From the NCBI GenBank assembly GCA_029269725.1, contig JARJHS010000012.1, positions 15,664-79,663 on the forward strand: 64,000 nt of DNA, written 5' to 3'. Shown piece after piece: positions 1 to 8,818 of this stretch. The first letter of the stretch is position 1. Each line of letters starts with the position of its first letter. The notes under the pieces were generated by a model. The model was not told the origin of the DNA. It saw only the letters and a list, made by a program, of their open reading frames with translations, and ran no database searches. The stretch comes from Pollutibacter soli. GTDB lineage: Bacteria; Bacteroidota; Bacteroidia; Chitinophagales; Chitinophagaceae. Made by a program: the position numbers and the translations under genes.

Positions 1-420
1 CTGCGTAAATCAGCGGGAAACCTATGTTGAAATTCAGGTTAGTCGCAATTCGGTTTACAATTGGCAACAGCAATTATGACGCTACTACCTTTTCCCGCAG
101 ATGGCGCAGATGAAAAGGCACGCAGATGATCGCAGATTTTTCTGCGCAAATCCGCGTGTATTCGATCTGCGTAAATCAGCGGGAAACCTATGTTGAAATT
201 CAGGTTAGTCGCAATTCGGTTTACAATTGGCAACAGCAATTATGACGCTACTACCTTTTCCCGCTGACGGCGCAGATGAAAAGGCACGCAGATGATCGCA
301 GATTTTTCTGCGCAAATCCGCGTGTATTCGATCTGCGAAATCAGCCGGACAAGCTTTGTTGACATTGGAATTGTATGCTATCAGGTTAACATTTTGAATA
401 CTAATGCCCGTATCGTTCAT
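1..420. repeat. Tandem 166-bp repeat of the CGCAGAT/ATCTGCG family
   Basis: Just over two near-identical units with a 166-bp period: the phrase CTGCGTAAATCAGCGGGAAA starts at 1 and 167, and a diverged copy (CTGCGAAATCAGCCGG) starts at 333. Each unit holds TTTTCCCGC, two or three CGCAGAT words, then TTCTGCGC and ATCTGCG...CAGCGGGAAA, so it can fold as a hairpin, followed by a unique-looking spacer. The same family recurs at 4437-4530 and 22246-23041. Short open frames here are by-products of the repeat. Nothing gene-like is seen from 420 to 555. Confidence 0.85.
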
Positions 421-555
421 TTTCTCATTTTATTTGCTTGATTGAGTCTTTTAATAGTGCCCGCTGCCTAAAACTTATCAACAACGAAAAATCGAAATTT
501 TTTCTTTTCATCGAAGCACTTAGTTTCGCATTCCTTTAAAAAAACCGTATCACTA

Positions 556-2805
556 ATGCAGGAATTCATTATACCGATAGCGCAGTCGCAGAATCTCAGG
601 ATCAACCAGGTGGAAACCGTATTGCAGTTGCTGGGAGAGGGCGCTACGATACCTTTCATTGCCCGTTACCGGAAAGATAAAACCGGTGCGCTCGATGAGG
701 TACAGATCGGAAAGATCCAGGATGAAGCAAACCGCCTGAAAGAGTTCCACGACCGCAAAGCGGCCATTGTCAAAAGTATTTCTGAACAGGGCAAAATGAC
801 CGATGCCCTGCAGGCAAAGCTCGACGAAGCGCTCACCATCGCGCAGCTGGAAGATATTTACCTTCCTTACAAACCAAAAAGAAAAACAAAAGCTTCTGTT
901 GCACGGGAAAACGGACTGGAACCATTGTCGGTTCTGATACTCGAACAAAAAGGAAATGTTGACCCTGCAACTGAAGCAGCAGCTTTTATAAATGATAAAG
1001 TACTCACAGCAGATGATGCACTTCAGGGTGCCCGGGATATTATTGCCGAGCAGATCAATGAAGATGCAGAGGTCCGTAATGCAATGCGTAAGCTTTTTGA
1101 GCAGAAAGCAACGATGCAAAGCGTACTTGTGAAAGACAAGGAAACAGAGGCTGCCAAGTACAAAGACTATTTTGATTTTTCTGAGCCAGTCAATAAAATT
1201 CCATCGCATCGGACCCTTGCAATTCTGCGTGGTTTTCTGGAAGGATTTCTCAGAATTACAATTGCACCTGAAGAGGAGTCTGCTATTCTTTTGCTTGAAG
1301 AATTGAAAGTAAAAGGAAACAACGCCTCTTCAGAACAGGTAAAAAAAGCAGTCAAAGACAGCTATAAAAGACTATTGCAACCAGCGCTTGAAACGGAATG
1401 GCGTACATCATTAAAGCAACAGGCGGATGAAGAAGCGATCAATGTATTCGCTGAAAACCTGCGTCAGCTTTTGCTGGCAAGTCCGCTGGGAGGAAAACGA
1501 TTACTCGCTATCGATCCCGGCTATCGTACCGGTTGCAAAATTGTTTGTCTTGATGAAAAAGGTGATCTGCTGAAAACAGGTCTGATCTTTATCCATGAAC
1601 CCGGAAAACTCCACGATGCAGAGCACAACATAAGATCGTTGAACGAGAAATATAAACCGCAGGCTATTGCTATCGGTGATGGAACTGCTGGTCGCGAGAC
1701 AGAACAATTCATTAAATCACTCGGCCTCGGCCTTCCTGTTTTCCTGGTGAATGAAGATGGTGCATCCGTGTACAGCGCCAGTGAAACTGCACGCGAAGAA
1801 TTTCCGAATGAAGATATTACCGTACGCGGCGCCGTTAGTATCGGTCGCCGGTTGATGGATCCGCTGGCGGAATTGGTAAAGATCGATCCCAAGAGTATTG
1901 GTGTTGGTCAGTACCAGCACGATGTGAACCAGTTCAGGCTGAAAGAACGTCTCGACCAAACCGTGATCAGCTGTGTGAATAATGTTGGAGTGAATCTCAA
2001 TACGGCGAGCAAACATTTGCTTTCTTATGTGAGCGGTATCAATTCCGGTATTGCAGAAAATATTGTGAAGCATCGCAGCAGTATTGGCAGGTTCACCAAT
2101 CGTCGCCAGTTGCGTGAGGTGACACGTTTAGGCGATAAAGCATTTGAGCAGTGTGCAGGATTTTTGAGATTGAAGGAGAGCGAGCATCCACTGGATGCAA
2201 GTGCTGTACATCCGGAAGCCTATGGCATCGTGGAAACGATGGCAAAAGATCTCGGTGTAGAACTTCGTTCATTGATAGGTAATGAAGAGCTGATCAAAAA
2301 GATCGATTATAAAAAATACATCGGTGAAAATTTCGGTGAGCACACGATCAAAGATATCCTGCAGGAGTTGCGCAAGCCGGGTCTTGATCCGCGAAGCGAG
2401 GCACAGAGTTTTGAATTCGCTGCGATATTCAAAATTGAAGATGTATCTCCAGGTATCGTAGTACCTGGAGTGGTAACTAATATTACCCGCTTTGGTGCAT
2501 TTGTCGACATTGGAGTTAAGCAGGATGGGTTGGTGCACGTGTCTGAAATTTCACATACCTACATTGCCGATCCTTCTGAAAAACTGAAACTCAATCAGCA
2601 GGTACAGGTGAAAGTGCTGGAAGTGGATATTCCACGTAAGCGCATTTCATTATCCATCAAGCAAGCCGAACCCGGTGGTGCGGAGCGCCCTGTCGGCTCA
2701 AGAAATTTCAAACAAGGTATTCAACCGCGCAAACAGGAAAAAGATTTGTCGGGTATGGCAATGAGTGATGCGTTGAGTGAGTTGAAGAAGAAATTCAAAC
2801 GTTAA
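556..2805 (+). CDS. tex: Tex family RNA-binding protein (S1 domain)
   Basis: A 749-residue Tex/YhgF-type protein of full family length. Visible order: N-terminal helical Tex domain (about 1-200), a YqgF/RNase H-like domain (about 315-440) containing LLAIDPGYRTGCK, a helix-hairpin-helix region (about 480-560) with VGVNLNTASKHLL, and an S1 domain (about 634-705) with the phrase NITRFGAFVDIG. Tex proteins are cytoplasmic nucleic-acid-binding factors linked to transcription and RNA surveillance; the molecular role in this phylum is not settled. The ATG at 556 gives the usual Tex N-terminus. It converges on aat, with the stop codons 25 bp apart inside a palindrome. Confidence 0.95.
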   Translation: MQEFIIPIAQSQNLRINQVETVLQLLGEGATIPFIARYRKDKTGALDEVQIGKIQDEANRLKEFHDRKAAIVKSISEQGKMTDALQAKLDEALTIAQLEDIYLPYKPKRKTKASVARENGLEPLSVLILEQKGNVDPATEAAAFINDKVLTADDALQGARDIIAEQINEDAEVRNAMRKLFEQKATMQSVLVKDKETEAAKYKDYFDFSEPVNKIPSHRTLAILRGFLEGFLRITIAPEEESAILLLEELKVKGNNASSEQVKKAVKDSYKRLLQPALETEWRTSLKQQADEEAINVFAENLRQLLLASPLGGKRLLAIDPGYRTGCKIVCLDEKGDLLKTGLIFIHEPGKLHDAEHNIRSLNEKYKPQAIAIGDGTAGRETEQFIKSLGLGLPVFLVNEDGASVYSASETAREEFPNEDITVRGAVSIGRRLMDPLAELVKIDPKSIGVGQYQHDVNQFRLKERLDQTVISCVNNVGVNLNTASKHLLSYVSGINSGIAENIVKHRSSIGRFTNRRQLREVTRLGDKAFEQCAGFLRLKESEHPLDASAVHPEAYGIVETMAKDLGVELRSLIGNEELIKKIDYKKYIGENFGEHTIKDILQELRKPGLDPRSEAQSFEFAAIFKIEDVSPGIVVPGVVTNITRFGAFVDIGVKQDGLVHVSEISHTYIADPSEKLKLNQQVQVKVLEVDIPRKRISLSIKQAEPGGAERPVGSRNFKQGIQPRKQEKDLSGMAMSDALSELKKKFKR

Positions 2806-2840
2806 ACGTTCTACGTTTAACGTTGAACGTTTAACGTTCA
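2801..2840. terminator. Palindromic bidirectional terminator between tex and aat
   Basis: GTTAAACGT-TCT-ACGTTTAAC forms a 9-bp stem at 2801-2821, followed by overlapping GTTGAACGTTTAACGTTC. It contains the tex stop (2803-2805) and the aat stop (2831-2833, other strand). A bidirectional terminator is inferred from position between convergent genes; there is no long T tract. A related palindrome lies at 44182-44197. Confidence 0.5.
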
Positions 2841-3502
2841 GCCAGATCCAGATAACGCAGGAATTCTTTCCTCGCAATCATCCTCGCACCTAAACTCTCC
2901 AGGTGCGGCGTATACACCTGGCAATCGATCAGCACAACGCCTTCGGATTGCAGTTGCTGAACAAATCGGATGAACGCGTACTTGCTTGCATTGGATTCCA
3001 GACTGAACATACTCTCACCAAAAAACAATTTTCCCATGCGGATGCCGTAGAGTCCGCCGACAAGACGATCACCGTTCCAGGCTTCTGCGCTCTTCGCAAA
3101 TCCGCGTGCGTGGAGATGTTTATATGCCTTGATCATTTCCGGTGTTATCCATGTACCACCCTGACCGAAACGCGGAATGGCGCTGCAGTTTTCAATCACT
3201 TCATCGAATGCAGTATTTGTACTGAATCGAAATGCTTCTTTCCGAAGCAGTGGTTTCATACTATGACTAACAACAAGTTCATCCGGAAAAAGTACAAAGC
3301 GTGGATCAGGACTCCACCACATGGGCAGGTCGCCATCGAACCAGGGGAATATCCCGCTGCGGTAAGCGAGCAATAATCGATCAACAGAAAGATCACCACC
3401 AATGGCGAGCATACCATCCGGCATCGATTCTGTAACCGGCGGGAAATACATTTTTTTGTCGAGAATATAAATCGGCATCGGGATAAAAAAAATCCGGCTC
3501 AT
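2831..3502 (-). CDS. aat: Leucyl/phenylalanyl-tRNA--protein transferase
   Basis: A 223-residue Aat protein. The enzyme transfers Leu or Phe from charged tRNA to N-terminal Arg or Lys (and some Met) of substrate proteins, creating N-degrons for Clp proteolysis in the cytoplasm. Visible signatures: YFPPV near the start, DGMLAIGGDLS, RSGIFPWF, WWSPDPRFVL, the GGTWIT motif, GLYGIRMGKLFFGESMFS, and DCQVYTPHLESLGARMI near the end. The ATG at 3502 is upstream of a second Met (residue 8) that could be the real start. It lies 50 bp downstream of clpS on the same strand, so the two very likely form an operon. Confidence 0.95.
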   Translation of the reverse strand: MSRIFFIPMPIYILDKKMYFPPVTESMPDGMLAIGGDLSVDRLLLAYRSGIFPWFDGDLPMWWSPDPRFVLFPDELVVSHSMKPLLRKEAFRFSTNTAFDEVIENCSAIPRFGQGGTWITPEMIKAYKHLHARGFAKSAEAWNGDRLVGGLYGIRMGKLFFGESMFSLESNASKYAFIRFVQQLQSEGVVLIDCQVYTPHLESLGARMIARKEFLRYLDLAER

Positions 3503-3552
3503 CGCCGGTGATCAGTTTTGCGTCCTTGAACGCAACGATATCTGTTGAAGAA

Positions 3553-3864
3553 TTACGATTCCGACATCACTTCGATCGTGGCACCGATACCTCTGTCGGT
3601 GATCTGGTCACACATCGGTTTCAGCGTATCGTAATCACCGTGCTTCACAGCATACTTGCCTTGTGTATGAATAATCATCGCACACTGTTCGGCCTGCTCT
3701 TCACTATGACCGCAAACCTCCACCAGGGTCTCAATAACCCATTCGAAAGTATTCACCTCATCGTTCCACACAATCAGGCTGCACGACTGGTCGATGTCCT
3801 CCAGCGTATCTACTTCTTCTTCAACATCATACTGCGGATTGACAGAATGTTTAGCCATCTTCAA
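3553..3864 (-). CDS. clpS: ATP-dependent Clp protease adaptor ClpS
   Basis: A 103-residue ClpS-fold protein with VWNDEVNTFEWVIETL (the N-end-rule binding strand and helix) and the HTQGKYAVKHGDYDTL stretch typical of the family. ClpS binds proteins with N-terminal Leu, Phe, Trp or Tyr and delivers them to a Clp AAA+ unfoldase. The product of the downstream gene, Aat, makes such N-termini, so the pair supplies both the writer and reader of bacterial N-degrons. The first 20 or so residues are acidic and probably disordered. The start may be Met1 or Met3. Confidence 0.93.
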   Translation of the reverse strand: MKMAKHSVNPQYDVEEEVDTLEDIDQSCSLIVWNDEVNTFEWVIETLVEVCGHSEEQAEQCAMIIHTQGKYAVKHGDYDTLKPMCDQITDRGIGATIEVMSES

Positions 3865-3879
3865 ATATCATGGTTTCTA

Positions 3880-3887
3880 CAAAATTA
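3880..3887 (-). promoter_or_regulatory. Candidate -7 element for clpS-aat
   Basis: Read on the minus strand this is TAATTTTG, matching the Bacteroidota -7 consensus TAnnTTTG, 15 bp upstream of the clpS ATG. No clear TTG -33 box is present at the expected 20-nt spacing, so support is partial. Confidence 0.35.
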
Positions 3888-4773
3888 AAAACTAATTTTT
3901 TTATAGTAAAACCCGGGGGAAAATTAGTGGGAAACCGCCAGTCAATCCCTTGCCCCAAAGTCTGCTAAAACCAAAAGCAAAAGGCAGGCCGCTAATGACC
4001 CGGAGTTTCAAATGTTAAAGAACAGGATGGAATTAAGTCGGCAGACCATGAAAACTGTTAAAATTCATTCGTTCCGGGTGAAGAATATAGGTCTGAAATC
4101 ATATTCAATTGAATAGCGGATCGAGATATGTTGAACTGTTTACAGTATCATAAAATGTCAGGAAATGGCTTTAATGGCCCCATAAATCACGGGTTGTCAA
4201 GATCGACTATATATTTCAAACTTCTGAACTATCAATTATGAACTATGAATTTCTTCTGCCTTTTTCTTGGGCGCCGGACGGGCTTTCCGCAGTACTCCTC
4301 AGCCGGTACAAATAAATGACTCCAATAAAAAGCTCCTGCCTGTACCGGCTTGCGGGGTACTTGCTTCAATCCCTGGCGCAGCTCCGCAACGCACTTGAAA
4401 AAATGCAGCGCAGCTTTGCATTTGCGGAGGCATCATTCTTTCCCGCAGATGGGCGCAGATCAAATCCACGCAGATTTTCGCTGAAGAACTTCTGCGAAAA
4501 TCTGCGTCTTCAATCAGCGCCCATCTGAGGGAAATATTTGATTAAGTTGATTCAATGCGCGGACCAAAATAATTTGCATTAACAACACCACATTGAAAAA
4601 AAAGTTGCAGGAAATTCAGTCTTATTTCTTTCTTCCAAAATATACCTGCTGATCATATTAAATTGTATCAATTCTACTAATATTTGAAAATTGAAACATT
4701 ACCCTCATCAGAAAAGACAGTCACTGATGAGTTCGTTTCAATGAAAAATTTTTTCATCGCCTCAAGAATTGAA
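3888..4773. other. Non-coding region with stem-loops upstream of rph
   Basis: No convincing gene. Two hairpins stand out: GCCGGTACA (4302-4310) pairs with TGTACCGGC (4341-4349), and CTCCGCAA (4382-4389) pairs with TTGCGGAG (4422-4429). A 70-codon open frame across them looks repeat-derived and was not called. The stretch from 3900 to 4290 shows nothing recognisable. Confidence 0.5.
4437..4530. repeat. Single CGCAGAT/ATCTGCG family element
   Basis: TTTCCCGCAGATGGGCGCAGAT at the left end and TCAGCGCCCATCTGAGGGAAA at the right end form an imperfect dyad around CGCAGATTTTCGCTGAAG. This is a diverged solo copy of the repeat at 1-420 and 22246-23041. Confidence 0.7.
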
Positions 4774-7464
4774 ATGAGTTTGTATACTTTAAGTCTTCAT
4801 AGGATCAGCAAAAATGATATTGGGATTGTCGGTGGTAAGGCATCAAACCTTGGCGAACTGGCGAAAATTGATGGCATTCAGGTTCCGGGTGGATTTTGCA
4901 TTACAACCAATGCTTTCAGGAGAATCGTTTCAGAAAATAAGGAACTGAATGCACTGTTTAATCTTCTCGGAGAGTTGAAAGCAGATGAAAGAAAAAAAAT
5001 TACCGAAATCAGTGCACAGATCCGGTCCATCATTGAAAATATTTTCATTCCTGATGAGATCAAAAAAGAAATCGCAGGTCGCCTGATGGAAACAGGAGAA
5101 AAAAATGCATTTGCTATCAGGTCCAGTGCCACCGCTGAGGATCTGCCGACTGCATCATTTGCCGGTCAGCAGGATACTTATTTAAACATCATCGGCGAAA
5201 ATGAAATATTAAAACATATCAGCAAATGCTGGGCTTCATTATTTACCGAACGAGCGATCAGCTATCGTATTCAGAATGATTTCGATCATCGGAAAGTTTA
5301 TCTCGCAGTAATTGTACAGAAAATGATATTCTCTGATGTATCAGGAATTTTATTTACTGCTGATCCTGTCACTTCGAACAGGCAGGTGGTAGCAATAGAT
5401 GCAAGCTTTGGACTTGGTGAGGCACTCGTTTCCGGCCTTGTGAATGCTGATAATTATAAAATTCGAAAAGGAACTATTATTGATAAAAAGATTACTTCGA
5501 AGACACTGGCCGTATATGCTGATGCGCATGGAGGTACGAAGGAATCTGCGCTCCGATCTGACTTCGTGAATAAGCAGGTGCTTACAGATGAACAGATTCT
5601 TTATCTGGAACGGATAGCGAGGAGAATAGAAGAGCATTTCGATTATCCGCAGGATATAGAATGGTGCCTGGCGGGGGATCAGTTTTTCACTGTTCAGAGC
5701 CGACCGATCACCACCTTGTTTCCCATTCCCGGGGGAATAAAGCAGTATCTTGGCTTAAAAGATGACGATCGGCAAAACAGGGCCTTTGTTTCTGTAGGTC
5801 ATCAGCAAATGATGACCGATGCAATGAGGCCGCTTGGACTTTCTATCTGGAACATGACATCCAGCAGGTCGATGTTTGATGCAGCCGGAAGATTGTTTGT
5901 TGATATCACTTCTGAACTGGAGTCGGTGGCGAAGAGAAATGTTTTGGTAAATGTGCTGGGAAAAAATGATTTATTGACGAAGGATGCACTAATCACATTG
6001 ATGCAGCGTGACGATTTTATTACTATTATCCCGGAACAGGGTGGTAGTCAGCTTGGGAACAAAGCTGCGTCGGCACGTGATTTCCAGGAGTTGGCCGACT
6101 ATGATCCGCAGGTGGTTCCGGAATTGATCCGACGCGGTGAAGAAGCGATAGCGAAATTGAAACAGGAAATCAGTTCTAAATCTGGTGTTGAGCTGATGAA
6201 ATTTATTGAAGATGATTTTAAAAGATTAACCAGCAATCTCTGGAACCCGCAAAGTTTTGGCGTAATTATGACTGGCATGAATGCTGCATCCTGGATCAAT
6301 GAAAAAACGAAAGAATGGTTAAATGAAAATAATGCAGCAGATGTTTTGTCGCAATCTCTTCCCAACAATGTGACCTCCGAAATGGGACTGGCATTGATGG
6401 ATGTAGCGGATGAAATTCGTCCTTACCCGAATCTCGTCGGTTGTTTACAGAACGAGAACAATAAAAAATTTCCGGAAAACCTGTTGCAGTTTCAGGAAGG
6501 CAAACGCGCTTACGAAGTAATACAGGCTTTCTTAGAAAAATACGGGATGCGTTGTGCCGGAGAAATCGATATTACAAAAACACGCTGGAGCGAAGACCCT
6601 CTCATGATTATTCCCGCGATTCTTAATAATGTGAGAATATTTACTGCGGGTGCCGGCCAAAGAAAATTTGAACAGGGAAAAGAAGAAGCAATAAAAAAGG
6701 AGCAGCAACTACTTGATAGATTGAAGCAGTTACCTGATGGTGAACAGAAAGCAAAAGAAACAAAACGAATGATCGGGCTGTTACGGAATCTCAGTGGTTA
6801 TCGTGAGTACCCGAAATATAATAATGTTTGTCATTATTTTATTTACAAGCAGGCTTTGTTAAAAGAAGCGGAGTCGCTTGTGCGGGATGGATTGATCCGG
6901 GAAGAAGAGGACATCTATTATCTGAGTTTCGAAGAACTCAGGCGAGTAATAGCCCGAAACAGTAGTTTAGATTCATTAACTGAGCTGATTCAAAAACGAA
7001 AAGAAGAGTTCCGGTTTTTTGAAAAGCTTCAACCGCCCCGCGTGATCACATCGGATGGTGAGATCATTACCGGGAAGTATAACCGGGAAAACTTACCGGC
7101 AGATGCGATACCGGGTCTTCCCGTTTCATCCGGTGTTGTTGAAGGTCGTGCACGTGTTATTCTCAATATGGAAAATGCAGAACTGGAAGAAGGGGATATA
7201 CTGGTCACCGCATTTACTGATCCCAGCTGGACGCCGCTTTTTGTTTCGGTCAGGGGGCTTGTAACAGAGGTCGGTGGATTGATGACGCATGGTGCAGTCA
7301 TCGCGCGGGAATATGGTTTACCTGCAGTTGTTGCTGTTGAGAATGCTACGGAAATTATAAAAGATGGTCAGCGCATTGTTGTAAATGGTACTGAGGGTTG
7401 GGTGCGACTCAGCCCCGGTAAATCTGTCGCAGCACGAAATACGGGATCAGGAGATTGCGGATAA
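4774..7464 (+). CDS. rph: Rifampicin phosphotransferase (Rph-type)
   Basis: About 896 residues from the ATG at 4774. Rph inactivates rifamycins by ATP-dependent phosphorylation through a swivelling phosphohistidine. An N-terminal ATP-grasp domain carries VGGKASNLGELAK, FAIRSSATAEDLPTASFAGQ and IEWCLAGDQFFTVQSRPIT; a central region has GHQQMMTDAMRPLGLSIW, YGMRCAGEIDITKTRW and the EYPKY stretch; the C-terminal swivel domain has FTDPSWTPLFVSVRGLVTEV and the GGLMTHGAVIAREYG box with the catalytic His. These central and C-terminal phrases fit Rph better than PEP synthase. An in-frame TTG at 4684 and ATG at 4741 would lengthen the protein, but ATG 4774 gives the family's usual N-terminus. The C-terminus is about 15 residues longer than usual. 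It stands alone. Confidence 0.88.
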   Translation: MSLYTLSLHRISKNDIGIVGGKASNLGELAKIDGIQVPGGFCITTNAFRRIVSENKELNALFNLLGELKADERKKITEISAQIRSIIENIFIPDEIKKEIAGRLMETGEKNAFAIRSSATAEDLPTASFAGQQDTYLNIIGENEILKHISKCWASLFTERAISYRIQNDFDHRKVYLAVIVQKMIFSDVSGILFTADPVTSNRQVVAIDASFGLGEALVSGLVNADNYKIRKGTIIDKKITSKTLAVYADAHGGTKESALRSDFVNKQVLTDEQILYLERIARRIEEHFDYPQDIEWCLAGDQFFTVQSRPITTLFPIPGGIKQYLGLKDDDRQNRAFVSVGHQQMMTDAMRPLGLSIWNMTSSRSMFDAAGRLFVDITSELESVAKRNVLVNVLGKNDLLTKDALITLMQRDDFITIIPEQGGSQLGNKAASARDFQELADYDPQVVPELIRRGEEAIAKLKQEISSKSGVELMKFIEDDFKRLTSNLWNPQSFGVIMTGMNAASWINEKTKEWLNENNAADVLSQSLPNNVTSEMGLALMDVADEIRPYPNLVGCLQNENNKKFPENLLQFQEGKRAYEVIQAFLEKYGMRCAGEIDITKTRWSEDPLMIIPAILNNVRIFTAGAGQRKFEQGKEEAIKKEQQLLDRLKQLPDGEQKAKETKRMIGLLRNLSGYREYPKYNNVCHYFIYKQALLKEAESLVRDGLIREEEDIYYLSFEELRRVIARNSSLDSLTELIQKRKEEFRFFEKLQPPRVITSDGEIITGKYNRENLPADAIPGLPVSSGVVEGRARVILNMENAELEEGDILVTAFTDPSWTPLFVSVRGLVTEVGGLMTHGAVIAREYGLPAVVAVENATEIIKDGQRIVVNGTEGWVRLSPGKSVAARNTGSGDCG

Positions 7465-7621
7465 CATCGACAAAGTAGTTGGTAGTACATAGAGTCCCGC
7501 TGGTTATCAAACCACTCAAATTTCCCACGGAAAACACCGCTAACGGATGAGAATATTCTGTCGATGTAACGTTTTTTTCCCTTGGAATTCTCAAAAATGC
7601 ATTCGAAATTGCTGAAAGCTC

Positions 7622-7657
7622 CCAGGTATCCGATACTTGCAAGTATCGGATACCTGG
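7622..7657. repeat. Perfect 36-bp palindrome downstream of rph
   Basis: CCAGGTATCCGATACTTG is followed at once by its exact reverse complement, giving an 18-bp arm with no spacer. It lies in the 300-bp gap between rph and the copper operon, 158 bp after the rph stop, with no T run after it. It could be a terminator, a cruciform or a protein-binding site. Nothing else was recognised in 7465-7738. Confidence 0.8.
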
Positions 7658-7738
7658 TGAAAAAATCGACTTTACCCCAAAAAGTAAATATTACAACTTT
7701 CCCTCAAAATTCTATAACTGATTTCTGGCATAGTGTTT

Positions 7739-7746
7739 TAGCTTTG
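7739..7746 (+). promoter_or_regulatory. Candidate -7 element of the copper operon
   Basis: TAGCTTTG matches the Bacteroidota -7 consensus TAnnTTTG, 14 bp before the ATG at 7761, implying a very short leader. No TTG -33 element is present at 20-nt spacing, as would be expected if an activator is needed. Confidence 0.4.
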
Positions 7747-7760
7747 TAGTATTCGATTCA

Positions 7761-8216
7761 ATGAACAAAGCATTTACCAGGTACGTCACGACCAGTTTTT
7801 TGTTGCTGGTATTCTCCATGAACAGCTTGCTGGGCTTTGCCTGCAGTGCGGGGTGGAACCTCGGTTTTAATGCGGGTCATCATCAGCACGAAAAAACAGC
7901 TGAACATCATTCACCAGAAAAGGCCTCACATCATCACTCAGATGATAACGATCGCGAAAAGCCTGCGACCGAAAAAGAAAAAAATAACGACTGCTGCGCA
8001 GGAAATGTGCTGACGATTTCGCTTGCTGACAAATCAGTGCCGAAGTCAGTAGAAAAGATCAATCCTGTTTACACCACTTTATTTTCAGTTGTTCATTTCT
8101 TTAAACTCAGTTCTCCACACCCTGATAATACAAAGGGTTTATCAAGCTACCTTATTCCCGGGCATCATCCTCCCATACCCGATATACGTATCGCGATTCA
8201 GAGTTTTCAGATTTGA
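7761..8216 (+). CDS. HYC_CC_PP family His-rich exported protein
   Basis: A 151-residue protein with an N-terminal hydrophobic signal segment (about 12-28), a His-rich stretch (HHQHEKTAEHH and SHHHSDD, about 40-62), a CC pair (DCCAGN, about 77) and a C-terminal PP (GHHPPIPDIRIA). These are the landmarks of the HYC_CC_PP family, known mainly from Bacteroidota. The histidines and cysteines suggest periplasmic or envelope metal binding, and the position as first gene of the copper operon suggests copper. That role is inference. Confidence 0.75.
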   Translation: MNKAFTRYVTTSFLLLVFSMNSLLGFACSAGWNLGFNAGHHQHEKTAEHHSPEKASHHHSDDNDREKPATEKEKNNDCCAGNVLTISLADKSVPKSVEKINPVYTTLFSVVHFFKLSSPHPDNTKGLSSYLIPGHHPPIPDIRIAIQSFQI

Positions 8217-8288
8217 TTGCAGATTGTTCGCCGGTGAAACCATTAACTCACTGCATGTCTTCTATTAATAATCCTCAATCAGATCAAA

Positions 8289-8759
8289 ATGAAAATCAAA
8301 AATATTCTCTTTACCGTTTTCGTTATCACACTATCTCATTTCGGCATTGCCCAGGAACAAACTGAAAGCCATTCGAAACTTCTGGCTTCCTATTTTCAAC
8401 TGAAAGATGCATTGGTCAACAGCGATGCAAAATTGTCTGCAACTGCTGCGAAAGCCTTTATTCAAACACTCTCAATTGAGAATCTCAAAGGCATCAACGC
8501 AAACCTGAAATCGAAACTTCAGAAAGATGCCCAGGCCATTGCAAAGTCAGGCGATCTGGAAAAACAACGAAAGACATTTGCCTCTTTGTCTGAAAACATG
8601 GTCGAGCTGGCAAAGACGGTAAAACTTTCTCCACAGCCAGTATACGAGCAGTATTGCCCCATGCAGAAGGCATCCTGGCTTAGTAGTGAAAAGGAAATAA
8701 AAAACCCTTACTACGGCAATGCGATGCTTACCTGCGGATCTGTTAAATCAACATTCTGA
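8289..8759 (+). CDS. DUF3347 domain periplasmic protein (probable copper binding)
   Basis: A 156-residue protein with a Sec signal peptide ending near IAQ (about residue 21), followed by a helical DUF3347 domain. The conserved end is visible: YEQYCPMQKASWLSS, then NPYYGNAMLTCG. The C-x-M, Met and second Cys are plausible metal ligands. DUF3347 domains also occur in copper efflux adaptors and near copper ATPases. It sits 72 bp after the His-rich protein and 59 bp before the P-type ATPase. A role in periplasmic copper handling is inferred from context. Confidence 0.8.
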   Translation: MKIKNILFTVFVITLSHFGIAQEQTESHSKLLASYFQLKDALVNSDAKLSATAAKAFIQTLSIENLKGINANLKSKLQKDAQAIAKSGDLEKQRKTFASLSENMVELAKTVKLSPQPVYEQYCPMQKASWLSSEKEIKNPYYGNAMLTCGSVKSTF

Positions 8760-8818
8760 TTATTTATTGCTGATGTAGTTGCCGGTGAAATCCGGCAGCT
8801 GCTTGTTATTACTGCGTT

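Noticed and set aside
39-420. Open frames of 66 and 71 codons at the left end
   Set aside because: They are read through tandem repeat units and repeat the same peptide.
3508-3888. 126-codon plus-strand frame overlapping clpS
   Set aside because: It is the antisense shadow of clpS, whose product is clearly recognised.
4684-4773. TTG at 4684 or ATG at 4741 as the rph start
   Set aside because: The extra 11-30 residues have no match to the family N-terminus, which begins at the ATG at 4774.
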